From Cryptosporangium aurantiacum (GTDB lineage Bacteria > Actinomycetota > Actinomycetes > Mycobacteriales > Cryptosporangiaceae): DNA of 64,000 nucleotides. Numbering within the stretch: position 1 is the stretch's first letter; each line of letters starts with the position of its first letter. Below the pieces are notes generated by a model. That model was not told where the DNA came from, searched no databases, and saw only the letters and a program-made list of their open reading frames with translations. The stretch is from assembly GCF_900143005.1 (NCBI RefSeq), contig NZ_FRCS01000006.1:434001-498000 (forward strand). Direction: 5' to 3'. This document shows positions 16,969-25,718 of the stretch, piece by piece. Position numbers and translations under genes: made by a program.

Positions 16969-18687
16969 ATGTCCCTGCACGATGTCGTCATCAGAGGCGG
17001 AACCGTGGTCGACGGTACCGGTGCTCCGCGCCGTACCGCCGACGTAGCGCTCTCGGACGGGGTGATCACCGAGGTCGGCCGGGTGTCCGGCAGTGGCCAC
17101 CGGGAGATCGACGCGGACGGAGCCCTCGTGATACCCGGCTTCGTCGACATGCACACCCACTACGACGGCCAGGCTACGTGGGACACCCGGCTGCAGCCCT
17201 CGGCCTGGCACGGCGTGACCACCGTGGTGTCGGGCAACTGCGGGGTCGGCTTCGCTCCCGTGGTACCCGCCTACCAGCAGAAGCTGATCGACTTGATGGA
17301 AGGCATCGAGGACATCCCCGGCACGGCCCTGCACGAGGGTCTGCCCTGGACCTGGGAGACCTTCGAGGAGTACCTGGACTTCCTCGGCGGCCGTCGCTTC
17401 GACCTGGATCTCGGCACGCAGGTGCCGCACGCGGCGCTCCGGGTACGGGTGATGGGCGACCGCGCGATCGCCGGAACCACGGCGACCGACGCGGAAAAGC
17501 GGGAGATGGCACGGCTCGCCGCGGCCGCGGTACGCGCCGGCGCGCTCGGCTTCTCGACGTCCCGCACGCTCAACCACAAGACGGTCGCCGGCGCCCTCAC
17601 GCCGTCCTACGACGCCGGCTCGGACGAGCTGGTGGCGATCGCGGAGGCGGTCGGTGCGACCGGCCGTGGCGTTTTACAGGTCGTCACGGACTTCCTCGAC
17701 ATCGACGCCGACATGACCATCCTGCGGTCCATGGTCCGGGTCTCGGGACGTCCGCTGACCGTGTCCCTGGCGCAGAACCACTACGACCCGGCCGGCTACC
17801 GGACCGTCCTCCGGCGGATCGGGGAGGCGGACGCCGAAGGGCTGCCGATCCGCGCGCAGGTCGCAGTGCGGGGCATCGGTCTGGTAATGGGTCTGGACCT
17901 CACCCTGCACCCCTTCATGACGAATCCCGCGTGGCAGCGCATCGCGGGATTTCCGCCGGCCGAACGCACCGCCCGGCTCGCGCGGCCGGAGACCAAGGCC
18001 GCGGTCTTGGCCGCCCAAACCCGGGAGAAGGCCGAGACGCGCATCGGCGGCAGGCTGATCGACAAGTTCCACCTGATGTACGAGCTCACCGACCCACCGC
18101 AGTACGAACCGGACCCGCAGGACTCGGTGGCCGCCCGCGCCGAGCGTGAGGGACGCGAGCCGGTCGAGCTCGCCTACGATCTGCTCGCCGCGGGTGCCAT
18201 GCTCTACGTGATGGTGCTGAACTGGGAGAACCGCTCGCTGGAACCGGTGCGCGAGATGCTGGCGAGCCCATGGACGCTGCCGGGCCTCTCGGACGGCGGC
18301 GCTCACGTCGGCTCGATCTGCGACGGATCGTTCCCCACCACCCTGCTGCAGCACTGGGGTCGGGATCGCCCGGCCGGCCGTCTCGAGCTCGAGTACCTGG
18401 TCCGCCGGCAGTGCCGGGACACTGCCACAGCGATCGGGCTGGACGACCGCGGGCTGCTCGCGCCCGGATACCGGGCCGACCTCAACGTGATCGACCTGGA
18501 CAGCCTGCGGCTGCACCGCCCGGAGGTGCACCGAGACCTTCCGGCCGGCGGATCCCGGTTGCTGCAACGGGCCGACGGCTACCGGCACACCTTCGTCCGC
18601 GGCGTGGAGACCTATGCCGATGGACAGGAGACCGGTGAGCTGCCCGGAAGGCTGATCCGTGGCCCGCAGCCGGCACCCGCCGGCTGA
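16969..18687 (+). CDS. Amidohydrolase, N-acyl-D-amino-acid deacylase-like
   Basis: 572 residues from ATG 16969 (GGGAG five bases upstream); an in-frame ATG at 16930 overlaps a promoter motif and lacks a ribosome site. Order: small beta domain VVIRGGTVVDGTG, then FVDMHTHYDGQATWD with the first metal-binding His pair, a TIM-barrel body, and SDGGAHVGSICDG near residue 440 with the catalytic Asp. This is the Amidohydro_3/D-aminoacylase type, which cleaves amide or related C-N bonds. In a CoA-pathway setting the true substrate may differ. The next gene, a TetR regulator, starts inside its 3' end. Confidence 0.85.
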   Translation: MSLHDVVIRGGTVVDGTGAPRRTADVALSDGVITEVGRVSGSGHREIDADGALVIPGFVDMHTHYDGQATWDTRLQPSAWHGVTTVVSGNCGVGFAPVVPAYQQKLIDLMEGIEDIPGTALHEGLPWTWETFEEYLDFLGGRRFDLDLGTQVPHAALRVRVMGDRAIAGTTATDAEKREMARLAAAAVRAGALGFSTSRTLNHKTVAGALTPSYDAGSDELVAIAEAVGATGRGVLQVVTDFLDIDADMTILRSMVRVSGRPLTVSLAQNHYDPAGYRTVLRRIGEADAEGLPIRAQVAVRGIGLVMGLDLTLHPFMTNPAWQRIAGFPPAERTARLARPETKAAVLAAQTREKAETRIGGRLIDKFHLMYELTDPPQYEPDPQDSVAARAEREGREPVELAYDLLAAGAMLYVMVLNWENRSLEPVREMLASPWTLPGLSDGGAHVGSICDGSFPTTLLQHWGRDRPAGRLELEYLVRRQCRDTATAIGLDDRGLLAPGYRADLNVIDLDSLRLHRPEVHRDLPAGGSRLLQRADGYRHTFVRGVETYADGQETGELPGRLIRGPQPAPAG

Positions 18688-19324
18688 ACCGCGGTCCGGG
18701 CGGATCCTCTACGCTCCGAACGTGGCATCCCCGGATCCTTCCGAGCGCGCGCGGATCATGGATGCGGCGTCTCGGCTTCTCTCCGCAGGCCGTGGCCTGG
18801 GTGTCACGGACGTGCTCGACGGCGCCGGACTGTCCACGCGGGCGTTCTACCGCCACTTCGAATCCAAGGACGCCCTTCTGCTGGCCCTGTTCCGCCGCGA
18901 CAGCGAGCGGGTGAACGCCCAGCTGGAGGCCGCGATCGACGCCGCCGACACGCCGCGGGCGGCGCTGGTGGCGTGGATCGAGGGCACGCTCGGACTCATC
19001 GCCGACCCTCGGCGCCGGCAGCGCATCCTGGCGTTCGGTTCGGAGGACGTCACCCGGGCGCGCGGGCTTGCCGCCGAGCGTCGGCGTCTGCAGGAGACCA
19101 GGGTGGCGGCGCTGATTCGGATCATCGCCGCCGGACAGGCTGATGGCTCCTTCGGCCAGGCAGTGCTGCCCGGCGACGCACGGGCGATCCAAGCAGCGTG
19201 TAGCCAGGCGTTCGACGACCAGATCAACCAGGTGGCCGCGGTGCCCGCAGCAGAAGCCGCCGCCGAAATCGCCGATTTCGCGCTTCGGGCCCTCGGCGCG
19301 CTGGAGCGCACCGACCGCGTGTGA
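18659..19324 (+). CDS. TetR family transcriptional regulator (left block)
   Basis: 221 residues if started at GTG 18659, which has GGAAGG eight bases upstream and overlaps the amidohydrolase by 29 bases. GTG 18722 (200 residues) is an alternative that starts closer to the DNA-binding domain. Helix-turn-helix: ERARIMDAASRLL ... GVTDVLDGAGLSTRAFYRHFESKDALL. The ligand-binding half is Ala/Leu-rich helical. By position it is the best candidate for the protein that reads the left-block motif, but no copy of the motif lies directly ahead of it; it would be expressed from the amidohydrolase promoter. Confidence 0.9.
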   Translation: MARSRHPPAEPRSGRILYAPNVASPDPSERARIMDAASRLLSAGRGLGVTDVLDGAGLSTRAFYRHFESKDALLLALFRRDSERVNAQLEAAIDAADTPRAALVAWIEGTLGLIADPRRRQRILAFGSEDVTRARGLAAERRRLQETRVAALIRIIAAGQADGSFGQAVLPGDARAIQAACSQAFDDQINQVAAVPAAEAAAEIADFALRALGALERTDRV

Positions 19325-19356
19325 CCCCGGTCTCCGCTCGGGAAGCCGGCCGATTC

Positions 19357-19411
19357 TTGACAGCGCTCGGGCCACGTCATCTACTGGGCCCGGAAAACGG
19401 TATTCTCATTT
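19357..19411 (+). promoter_or_regulatory. Sigma70-like promoter followed by left-block motif
   Basis: TTGACA at 19357-19362, a 17-base spacer, then TCTACT at 19380-19385. The motif ACGGTATTCTCATTT at 19397-19411 would lie just after the predicted start of transcription, a usual place for a repressor site. The leader to the 13-residue frame at 19547 is about 155 bases. Confidence 0.45.
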
Positions 19412-19546
19412 AGCCCGGCGAGGGGCGCTTGGCATACCCGAACGGCCCTCTGCGGCCAACCTCGGTAGCGTTCCGCTGCGAACCGCCCACTCATTTCCCT
19501 GAGTGACGCCTTCCCCGTCATGGCCGATCCCGAGGAGGATTACACG

Positions 19547-19588
19547 ATGACGTGCTCCGCTGAGAGTGCCCCGGACGGTCGCGCGTGA
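19547..19588 (+). CDS. Putative 13-residue leader peptide coupled to the aldolase gene
   Basis: ATG 19547 has a strong CGAGGAGG site six bases or so upstream, whereas the aldolase GTG at 19585 has none of its own. The frame reads MTCSAESAPDGRA and its TGA overlaps the GTG of the next gene (GTGA). Ribosomes ending here would restart on the aldolase. Expression is inferred only from this geometry. Confidence 0.45.
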   Translation: MTCSAESAPDGRA

Positions 19589-20778
19589 CAACTGCCCCGG
19601 ACGTTGCCATCGTCGGTGTCGGCGCCACGGACTACTACCGGCGCGGCCAGTCGTGGCCGCGGACCGTCACCGAGCTGGCCGGTGACGCGATCCTCGCCGC
19701 CTGTGAGGAGGCCGGACTCTCGGTCACCGACATCGACGGGTTCGCTTATTACTCCGGGGCCAGCGCCGGCTACACCGACCAGATGGACACCGCGGAGTTC
19801 ATGGAGACCCTCGGCATCCCCGAGGTGACCTTCAGCGCGGCGATCACCTCGGGCGGCGGCGGGGCCGCGGGCTCCATCGGGCTGGCCCGTGCCGCGATCC
19901 TGGCCGGCGACGCCAACGTCGTCGTGACCGTCATGGCCGTACAGCAGGCCCGCTCGCGGCTGGGCAGCGTCGGGGCGGTGTCCCCCGCCACCCCGCTCAG
20001 CTCGTTCCTGAAGCCCGCGGGCCTCTCCGGGCCGGGCCATCTGATGTCGGTACTCACTCGCCGGCACATGCACGACTACGGCACCCGCCGGGAGGCCTTC
20101 GCGGAGATCGCGGTCTCCCAGCGGCAGAACGCGCTGAACCGCCCGAAAGCGATCATGCGCGACAAGCCGATCTCCACCGAGGATTACTTCAACGCCCGCA
20201 TGATCGCGGACCCGCTGTGCCTGCTGGACTTCTGCCTGGAGACCGATGGCGCGATCGCGGTGATCACCACCAGCCTGGCCCGGGCGAAGGACCTCCGGCA
20301 GAAGCCAGTGCCGGTGCTCGCGTCCACGCACGGCGGTGCTATCGAGTGGGGTCGGGCCTTCGGCTGGATGGGGATGCCGGCCGAGACGTTCGCCTCCTCC
20401 GGACACGCCTCCGTCGCCAAGCACCTGTACCGCCGCGCCGGCGTCGGACCCGAGGACATCGACGTCGCGCTGCTCTACGACCACTTCAGCCCGATGGTGC
20501 TCATGCAGCTGGAGGACTACGGATTCTGCAAGAAGGGCGAGGGCGGCCCGTTCGTGGAGAGTGGCGCGATCCGGTACCGGGGCGGTTCGATCCCGGTCAA
20601 CACCCACGGCGGCCAGCTCTCCGAGGCCTACATCATCGGCATGACCCACATCAAGGAGGCGGTCGAGCAGATGCGCGGCACCGCGATCAACCAGGTGGAC
20701 GGCGCGGAGCTCGCGCTGAGCACCGGCGGCCCCGCCCACCTGCCGGTGAGCGGACTGATCCTCGGCAAGGCCCTCTGA
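19585..20778 (+). CDS. Thiolase-like protein, Ltp2-type retro-aldolase candidate
   Basis: 397 residues from GTG 19585. Thiolase fold (VAIVGVGATDYYRRG at the start; NTHGGQLSEAY and TGGPAHLPVSG near the end). The position of the nucleophilic Cys reads AAITSGGGGAAG and the second catalytic Cys is also missing, so it should not do thiolysis. Cys-less thiolase-like proteins that work with a DUF35 partner are known as Ltp2-type aldolases, which cleave beta-hydroxyacyl-CoAs with a tertiary alcohol in sterol side-chain degradation. The partner is the next gene, overlapping as TGATG. ALLYDHFS contains a Tyr also present in the fusion at 61062. Confidence 0.88.
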   Translation: MTTAPDVAIVGVGATDYYRRGQSWPRTVTELAGDAILAACEEAGLSVTDIDGFAYYSGASAGYTDQMDTAEFMETLGIPEVTFSAAITSGGGGAAGSIGLARAAILAGDANVVVTVMAVQQARSRLGSVGAVSPATPLSSFLKPAGLSGPGHLMSVLTRRHMHDYGTRREAFAEIAVSQRQNALNRPKAIMRDKPISTEDYFNARMIADPLCLLDFCLETDGAIAVITTSLARAKDLRQKPVPVLASTHGGAIEWGRAFGWMGMPAETFASSGHASVAKHLYRRAGVGPEDIDVALLYDHFSPMVLMQLEDYGFCKKGEGGPFVESGAIRYRGGSIPVNTHGGQLSEAYIIGMTHIKEAVEQMRGTAINQVDGAELALSTGGPAHLPVSGLILGKAL

Positions 20779-21203
20779 TGGCCGGGCTCGCTCAGGCACT
20801 GCCGGCCGAGCACGTGCGGATCGCCACCAACCCGGACACCGAACCGTTCTGGGAGGCAGCCAAGGAGAACCGGCTCGTCGCGTGCGCGTGCGGCAGCTGC
20901 GGCGCGTTCCGGATGCCGCCCACCCCGTTCTGCCCGAGCTGCCGGTCGAAGGCGAAGAACTGGGTCGAACTCTCCGGCCGCGCAACGGTCTTCTCGTACT
21001 CGATCGTGCACGGATATCCAGGGATCAAGGACATCGTGATCGCCGCCGCCGTACTCGACCTGGAGGGCGCGCCCGGCGCCCGCCTGGTCAGCGACATCAT
21101 CGACGTCGACCCGGACGACGTCCACATCGGCCTTGGGGTGGAGGTCGTGTTCTCCCCCGTCGCCGACGGCTGGAAGCTCCCCCTGTTCAAGCCCGTCGCC
21201 TGA
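20778..21203 (+). CDS. DUF35 / OB-fold zinc-ribbon partner of the aldolase
   Basis: 141 residues. ATG 20778 overlaps the aldolase stop by one base, so the two are translationally coupled. The zinc ribbon CGSC ... CPSC lies near residues 37-56, followed by an OB-fold (GRATVFSYSIVH). In the Ltp2-ChsH2 system the DUF35 domain binds the aldolase and is needed for activity. Here it is a stand-alone protein without the MaoC domain of ChsH2. A hairpin terminator follows. Confidence 0.92.
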   Translation: MAGLAQALPAEHVRIATNPDTEPFWEAAKENRLVACACGSCGAFRMPPTPFCPSCRSKAKNWVELSGRATVFSYSIVHGYPGIKDIVIAAAVLDLEGAPGARLVSDIIDVDPDDVHIGLGVEVVFSPVADGWKLPLFKPVA

Positions 21204-21207
21204 CCGC

Positions 21208-21242
21208 GTGCGGCAGCGTCTCGATCCGGGACGCTGCCGCAC
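21208..21242. terminator. Hairpin terminator between convergent genes
   Basis: Perfect 13-bp stem GTGCGGCAGCGTC with a 9-base loop, filling the gap between the DUF35 gene (ends 21203) and the SDR on the other strand (ends 21248). Confidence 0.75.
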
Positions 21243-21247
21243 GGCGG

Positions 21248-22015
21248 TCAGCGCACGTTGAAACGCAGGGCACCGTCGAGACGGATGACCTCGCCGTTCA
21301 AGAAGTCGTTCTCGGCGATCTCCAGCGCCAGCCGGGCGTACTCGTCAGGCCGTCCCATCCGCTTGGGGTTGGGCACCATCGGGCCGAACTGCTGCTCCGC
21401 CGCCACGGGGTCGGAGTAGGCGTTGGTGAGGAACGTGCCCGGCGCGATGCACATGACCCGGATGCCCAACGGCGCGAGGTCGCGGGCCGCGGTGAGGTTC
21501 ATCCCGATGACGCCACCCTTCGCGGCCGAATAATCGGTCTGGCCCACGGCCCCTTCCAGGCCGGCGATGCTCGCCGTCGTGATGACCACGCCCCGCTGAC
21601 CGCTGTCCAGCGGCTCGTTGGTGGACATCTGCGCGGCCGCCTGGCTCAGCACGTTGAACGTACCGGTGAGGAAGATCTCGACGGTCCGCCGGAAGGTGTC
21701 GAGGGGGTAGGGCTTGCCCTGCCGGTTGACCACCCGCGCACCCGCTGCCGGCCCACCGTGGACGACCACGGCCACCCGCAGCGGCCCCAGCTCCGCCGCC
21801 GCGACGATCGCCGCGGCCACCGACTCCTCGCTGGTGACGTCCGTCTTCACGAAGCGCACGGCGTCGCCCAGTTCCTTGACCAACGTCTCGGCGCGGTCCT
21901 CGGCCAGGTCCGCGATGACCACCCGTGCTCCGGCCGCCACCAACCGGCGGGTAGTCGCCGCACCGAATCCGCCTGCTCCCCCGGTCACGACGGCCGAGGC
22001 GCTCGTCAGATCCAT
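21248..22015 (-). CDS. SDR, 3-hydroxyacyl-CoA dehydrogenase type 2-like
   Basis: 255 residues; ATG 22015 with AAGGAG five bases upstream. NAD site VVTGGAGGFGAAT with acidic D in VVIADLAED, catalytic Ser in TTASIAG, Tyr/Lys in YSAAK, and the C-terminal GEVIRLDGALRF. The pattern VTGGAGGFG with a long loop near residue 90-110 resembles the HSD17B10 / short-chain L-3-hydroxyacyl-CoA dehydrogenases, so it probably makes the 3-ketoacyl-CoA for the thiolase encoded divergently at 22119. Confidence 0.88.
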   Translation of the reverse strand: MDLTSASAVVTGGAGGFGAATTRRLVAAGARVVIADLAEDRAETLVKELGDAVRFVKTDVTSEESVAAAIVAAAELGPLRVAVVVHGGPAAGARVVNRQGKPYPLDTFRRTVEIFLTGTFNVLSQAAAQMSTNEPLDSGQRGVVITTASIAGLEGAVGQTDYSAAKGGVIGMNLTAARDLAPLGIRVMCIAPGTFLTNAYSDPVAAEQQFGPMVPNPKRMGRPDEYARLALEIAENDFLNGEVIRLDGALRFNVR

Positions 22016-22030
22016 GTCTCTCCTTCAATA

Positions 22031-22043
22031 AAGGACACTCAAT
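22031..22043. promoter_or_regulatory. Left-block promoter motif
   Basis: AAGGACACTCAAT, 16-28 bases before the SDR start at 22015 and 76 bases before the thiolase GTG at 22119. One site for two divergent operons; the 10-base core GGACACTCAAT is identical to the copy at 1178. Confidence 0.55.
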
Positions 22044-22118
22044 ACTGTTCCTCACGGTACTATCGCATCAGCACCCGGCCGTCCACCGCGGCCTCGTCCC
22101 GGATCTCCTGGAGTCGTC

Positions 22119-23294
22119 GTGCCCGAGGCTTTCATCGTCAGCGCCGTCCGCACGCCCATCGGCACCGCCCGTAAGGGGACCCTCGCCGACACCAGCGCGC
22201 TGGACCTGGCGCAGCTCGTCGTCGAAGAGGCCGCTCGCCGCTCCGGCCTGAGTGCGGACCGGTTCGACGACCTGATCCTCGCCGAGTCGGGCTGGGGCGG
22301 GGGTGACATCGCCCGCCACGCGGCGGTGGCCGCCGGTATGACGCAGGTTCCGGGCCAGGCGGTCAACCGCCACTGCGCCGGAAGCCTCACCTCGGTGGGT
22401 AACGCCGCGGCGACGATCCGGGCGGGCATGGACGCCGCGGTGATCGCCGGTGGAGTCCACTCGTCGTCGACCGCGCCGGTGCTCCGCCGGCGCGTCCCGG
22501 GCACCGTCGATCAGTTCGAGGACCATTGGTCGAGCCCCAGCCACCCGGACCGCCCGGACGCACCCAACCGCGACATGTCCATCTGCGTGGGCTGGAACAC
22601 CGCCGTCGAAGCCGGTCTGACCCGCGAGCAGCAGGATGCGTGGGCCCTCCGGTCCCACCAGCGGGCGATCGCCGCACTCGACTCCGGCGTCTTCGCCGAC
22701 GAGATCGTCCCGGTGAAGGCCCCGCAGAAGGACGGTTCGCTGATCGACTTCGTCGCTGACGAACATCCGCGCCGGACCACCACACCGGAGAAACTGGCCG
22801 CGCTCCCTGTACTGCATCCGGAGATCGACGGCTTCTCGATCACCGCGGGCAACGCCAGCGGGGTCAACGATGCCGCCGCGGCGCTCGCACTGGTCAGCGA
22901 CGAGCTCGCCTATCGCGAGGGGCTGACACCGCTGGCGACGGTCCGCGCCTGGGCGGCGCACGGCGTCGACCCCGCGCGCACGGGGATGGCCGCTGTCGAG
23001 ATCATTCCGAAGCTCCTGGCCCGCGCCGGTCTGGCGCAGGAGGACGTGACGCTCTGGGAGATCAACGAGGCGTTCGCCTCGGTCCCGGTCGCCGCGTGCA
23101 AGCTGCTCGGGCTCGACGAGGACAAGGTCAACCCGTTCGGCAGCGGCTGCAGCCTCGGCCACCCGATCGCGGCGTCCGGCGCGCGGATGCTCACGACGCT
23201 GACGCACGCGCTGCGCCGGCGCGGTGGCGGCATCGGCGTCGCCACGATGTGCGCGGGCGGAGGTCAGGCCGGCGGCGTGCTCATCGAGGTCTGA
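22119..23294 (+). CDS. Acetyl-CoA acyltransferase (thiolase)
   Basis: 391 residues from GTG 22119 (GGAG seven bases upstream). All catalytic landmarks are present: nucleophilic Cys in NRHCAGS near residue 88, NEAFAS, GHPIAASGAR with the catalytic His, and the second Cys in CAGGGQAGG. It splits 3-ketoacyl-CoA with free CoA, the last step of a beta-oxidation turn. It is the only protein in the window with an intact thiolase active site. Its operon continues with the SDR at 23297 (2-base gap). Confidence 0.95.
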   Translation: MPEAFIVSAVRTPIGTARKGTLADTSALDLAQLVVEEAARRSGLSADRFDDLILAESGWGGGDIARHAAVAAGMTQVPGQAVNRHCAGSLTSVGNAAATIRAGMDAAVIAGGVHSSSTAPVLRRRVPGTVDQFEDHWSSPSHPDRPDAPNRDMSICVGWNTAVEAGLTREQQDAWALRSHQRAIAALDSGVFADEIVPVKAPQKDGSLIDFVADEHPRRTTTPEKLAALPVLHPEIDGFSITAGNASGVNDAAAALALVSDELAYREGLTPLATVRAWAAHGVDPARTGMAAVEIIPKLLARAGLAQEDVTLWEINEAFASVPVAACKLLGLDEDKVNPFGSGCSLGHPIAASGARMLTTLTHALRRRGGGIGVATMCAGGGQAGGVLIEV

Positions 23295-23296
23295 CG

Positions 23297-24163
23297 ATGC
23301 TCGCCATCGATCTGAGCGGCCAGGTCGCGCTGGTCACCGGAGGGGGTGCCGGCATCGGCCGGGGAATCGCCGTCTCCCTGGCCGAGGCCGGTGCCGACAT
23401 CGTTCTCGCCGAGATCGACCCGGCCCGGGCGGAGCAGACCGCGGACCTGGTGCGCAAGACCGGCCGGGAGGTGCTGGCCGTCACTACCGACGTGATGGAC
23501 ACCGATCAGATCCGCGACGCCGTAGCGGCGGCGGCCGAGCAGTTCGGCCGGTTGGACATCCTGGTCAACAACGCCGGCGGGGTGAGCGGCCGGCGCTTCA
23601 CCGTCCAGTCCGAGCGCAGCTGGCGCCGGCACATCGACATCAACCTGATGAGCGTTCTGGCCGCGACCTCGGCGGCGGTGCCGCTGATGATCCGTGGCGG
23701 CCGGGGCGGATCCATTGTCAACGTGAGCAGCATCGAGGCCACACGCGCGGCGCCGATGTTCGCCGTGTACGCCGCCTGCAAGGCCGCGGTGAACAGTTTC
23801 ACGCGCACGATGGCCGTCGAACTCGCCGAACACCACATCCGCGTGAACGCGATCGATCCGGACATGACGATCACCCCCGGCAACCACGGGCAGCTCACCG
23901 GGCCGGTCGACGAGTCGACGTTCCTCGTCCGCGAATCGGCCGATCAGGATGCTCTGGAACGGTACATCCCACTCGGGCGGGAGGGCACGACCGACGAGTG
24001 CGGCGCGGCCGTCGCGTTCCTGTGCTCGCCGTTGGCGTCCTATCTCACCGGAGCGATCGTGCCGGTCGACGGCGGTACGTGGGCCTCCAGCGGATGGGTC
24101 CGGAACGCGGAACGCGGCGGCTGGGCACTCGGCGCCTTTCCGGTCACCCGAGAGGAGGGCTGA
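23297..24163 (+). CDS. Short-chain dehydrogenase/reductase
   Basis: 288 residues from ATG 23297, directly after the thiolase stop. NAD(P) site VTGGGAGIGRG, NNAGG, Ser in VNVSSIEA, Tyr/Lys in YAACK, C-terminal LTGAIVPVDGGTW. A classical SDR likely acting on a 3-hydroxyacyl-CoA or ring hydroxyl group; the sequence does not tell which. Co-transcribed with the thiolase. The C-terminus is about 25 residues longer than the usual end after VDGG. Confidence 0.88.
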   Translation: MLAIDLSGQVALVTGGGAGIGRGIAVSLAEAGADIVLAEIDPARAEQTADLVRKTGREVLAVTTDVMDTDQIRDAVAAAAEQFGRLDILVNNAGGVSGRRFTVQSERSWRRHIDINLMSVLAATSAAVPLMIRGGRGGSIVNVSSIEATRAAPMFAVYAACKAAVNSFTRTMAVELAEHHIRVNAIDPDMTITPGNHGQLTGPVDESTFLVRESADQDALERYIPLGREGTTDECGAAVAFLCSPLASYLTGAIVPVDGGTWASSGWVRNAERGGWALGAFPVTREEG

Positions 24164-24179
24164 CCCACCGCCGGGTGGT

Positions 24180-24234
24180 TTGGTATCCGCAATTCGGGTC
24201 AACGCTTGACAAGGAGGCCGCCCGGACGTTCACT
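24180..24234 (+). promoter_or_regulatory. Promoter region of the 24270 operon with a left-block motif
   Basis: TTGGTATCCGCAATT at 24180-24194 is a divergent copy of the motif. A -35-like TTGACA follows at 24206-24211, with a weak -10 (TTCACT at 24229-24234) 17 bases on. If used, the motif lies upstream of the promoter, not downstream as at 19397. Confidence 0.35.
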
Positions 24235-24269
24235 GAAAACGTCATTTTCACTCGACGAGGAGAACGCGC

Positions 24270-25400
24270 ATGGAGAAGATCTGGGCCAACTCGGGTGACT
24301 CACACTTCCTCGAGCCCGAAGACCTGTGGCGTGAGAATCTGCCGCCCCGTCTGGCCGAACTGGTGCCGAGGGCGGAGAAGGACCCCGACGGCCAGTGGGA
24401 GACCGTACACATCGACGGCATGAGCTTCCGCCGCAAGCTGCCGACGATGAAGGCCCAGGAGTTCATGGAATCCTCCCAGCGTGCTCCTGGCGCCCGCGAC
24501 GTCGACCTCCGGATGCAGGACCTCGACCAAGAGGGGATCTGGAACGAACTCGTCTTCCCGTCCCTGGGCATGTGGAGTTCTTCCTTCCGCACCCCGGAGG
24601 TGCTGCGGGAAGCCCTGAAGGTCAGCAACGACTGGGCCTACGAGGCGATCGACAAGAAGCAGCCGCGGTTAATCTCGACCGCCCAGGTCTCGACGCTCGA
24701 CGTGGGCGACGCCGTCGCCGAACTCGAGCGCTGCGCGGAACTCGGCTACCGCGCGGTCTTCATGCCGACGCAGCCGCACCCGCTGCAGAAGGACTGGAAC
24801 GACGATGCCTGGGAGCCGTTCTGGGCGGCTGCGGAAGCGGCGAACATCGTGCTCGCGTTCCACATCGGCACCGACCCGATCGATCTCAGCAAGGGCGGCG
24901 CGGCCGGCATTCTTTACCGTGGCCCCGGTGGGGCGGTCCTCAACTACACCGAGACCACATTCGGCGGCCAGCGGGCGGTCATGAAGATGGTCGCCTCCGG
25001 CGCGCTCGACCGGCACGAGAACCTCAAGGTGCTGGTATCCGAGGGCGGCGCGACCTGGGTCCCGTTCATCGCCGACCGCATGATCGAGGGGTACCGGCAG
25101 CACGCCATCGCCGTGCGACCGAAGCTGAAGCGCGACATCAAGGAGATCATCTACACCCAGGTCTACGCGTCGTTCCAGCACGACGAGTCGGCCGTGGCCG
25201 TCGCGGAGCACCTGGGGTACAAGAACGTCATGTGGGGTAGCGACTACCCCCACATGGAGGGCACCTACGGGCACACCCAGGAGACGCTGCACGGCCTCTT
25301 CGACCGGGTGGACCCGGAGATCCGGCACCGGATCACGATCGGCGCCTTCAACGAGCTGTTCCCCGGCCTGCCGCCGGTGCCCACCGCGGCCGCGGCCTGA
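24270..25400 (+). CDS. Metal-dependent amidohydrolase (Amidohydro_2 / ACMSD-type)
   Basis: 376 residues, ATG 24270 with CGAGGAG upstream. Metal-binding landmarks of the TIM-barrel family: DSHFLEP at the N-terminus (DxH), a barrel His in LAFHIGTDP, and the catalytic Asp in MWGSDYPHMEG. Members hydrolyse C-N bonds, decarboxylate, or hydrolyse C-C bonds. In a CoA-catabolic cluster a ring-opening C-C hydrolase role is possible but unproven. A related protein is encoded in the right block at 47860. It leads an operon with the small protein at 25430. Confidence 0.87.
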   Translation: MEKIWANSGDSHFLEPEDLWRENLPPRLAELVPRAEKDPDGQWETVHIDGMSFRRKLPTMKAQEFMESSQRAPGARDVDLRMQDLDQEGIWNELVFPSLGMWSSSFRTPEVLREALKVSNDWAYEAIDKKQPRLISTAQVSTLDVGDAVAELERCAELGYRAVFMPTQPHPLQKDWNDDAWEPFWAAAEAANIVLAFHIGTDPIDLSKGGAAGILYRGPGGAVLNYTETTFGGQRAVMKMVASGALDRHENLKVLVSEGGATWVPFIADRMIEGYRQHAIAVRPKLKRDIKEIIYTQVYASFQHDESAVAVAEHLGYKNVMWGSDYPHMEGTYGHTQETLHGLFDRVDPEIRHRITIGAFNELFPGLPPVPTAAAA

Positions 25401-25429
25401 CCAGGGAACGAGCGGAGAGCGGGTACCGA

Positions 25430-25645
25430 ATGAGTGACGACAACGTCATGTACGACTCCCCCCTCGAGTTCATGCACGAGGTGGCGGAGAAGAAGGGCGA
25501 GTGCGTGGCCCAGTCCGTGCTCCCGCTGGGCGACGGCACCTACCGATGCGCGTGTTCCTGCGAGAACTGGGACGTCATCGCACCGGATCGGGAGAAGGGC
25601 CTGGAGATGGCCCGCGAGCACACCGGAACGCTGGTGTCCTCCTGA
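25430..25645 (+). CDS. Small cysteine-containing protein of unknown function
   Basis: 71 residues from ATG 25430. Acidic, with Cys24 and the closely spaced CACSC near residues 40-44, followed by an amphipathic C-terminal helix. Three or four cysteines could bind a metal ion. It follows the amidohydrolase by 29 bases and ends at a hairpin terminator, so the pair forms one unit. Family not recognised. Confidence 0.7.
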   Translation: MSDDNVMYDSPLEFMHEVAEKKGECVAQSVLPLGDGTYRCACSCENWDVIAPDREKGLEMAREHTGTLVSS

Positions 25646-25666
25646 GGGCGGATGCCGAGAGACCGA

Positions 25667-25698
25667 ATGGGCGCCGGGAGTCCACTCCCGGCGCCCAT
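25667..25698 (+). terminator. Hairpin terminator
   Basis: Perfect 15-bp stem ATGGGCGCCGGGAGT around a CC loop, after the stop at 25645. The thioesterase gene starts only 21 bases downstream on the same strand, so read-through would be needed unless it has its own start of transcription. Confidence 0.7.
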
Positions 25699-25718
25699 CG
25701 CTGTGCTGAGGAGGACAT

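Noticed and set aside
19585-20778. Annotation as an ordinary acetyl-CoA acetyltransferase.
   Set aside because: The nucleophilic and the second catalytic Cys are both absent and a DUF35 gene overlaps its stop, which fits an Ltp2-type aldolase better.
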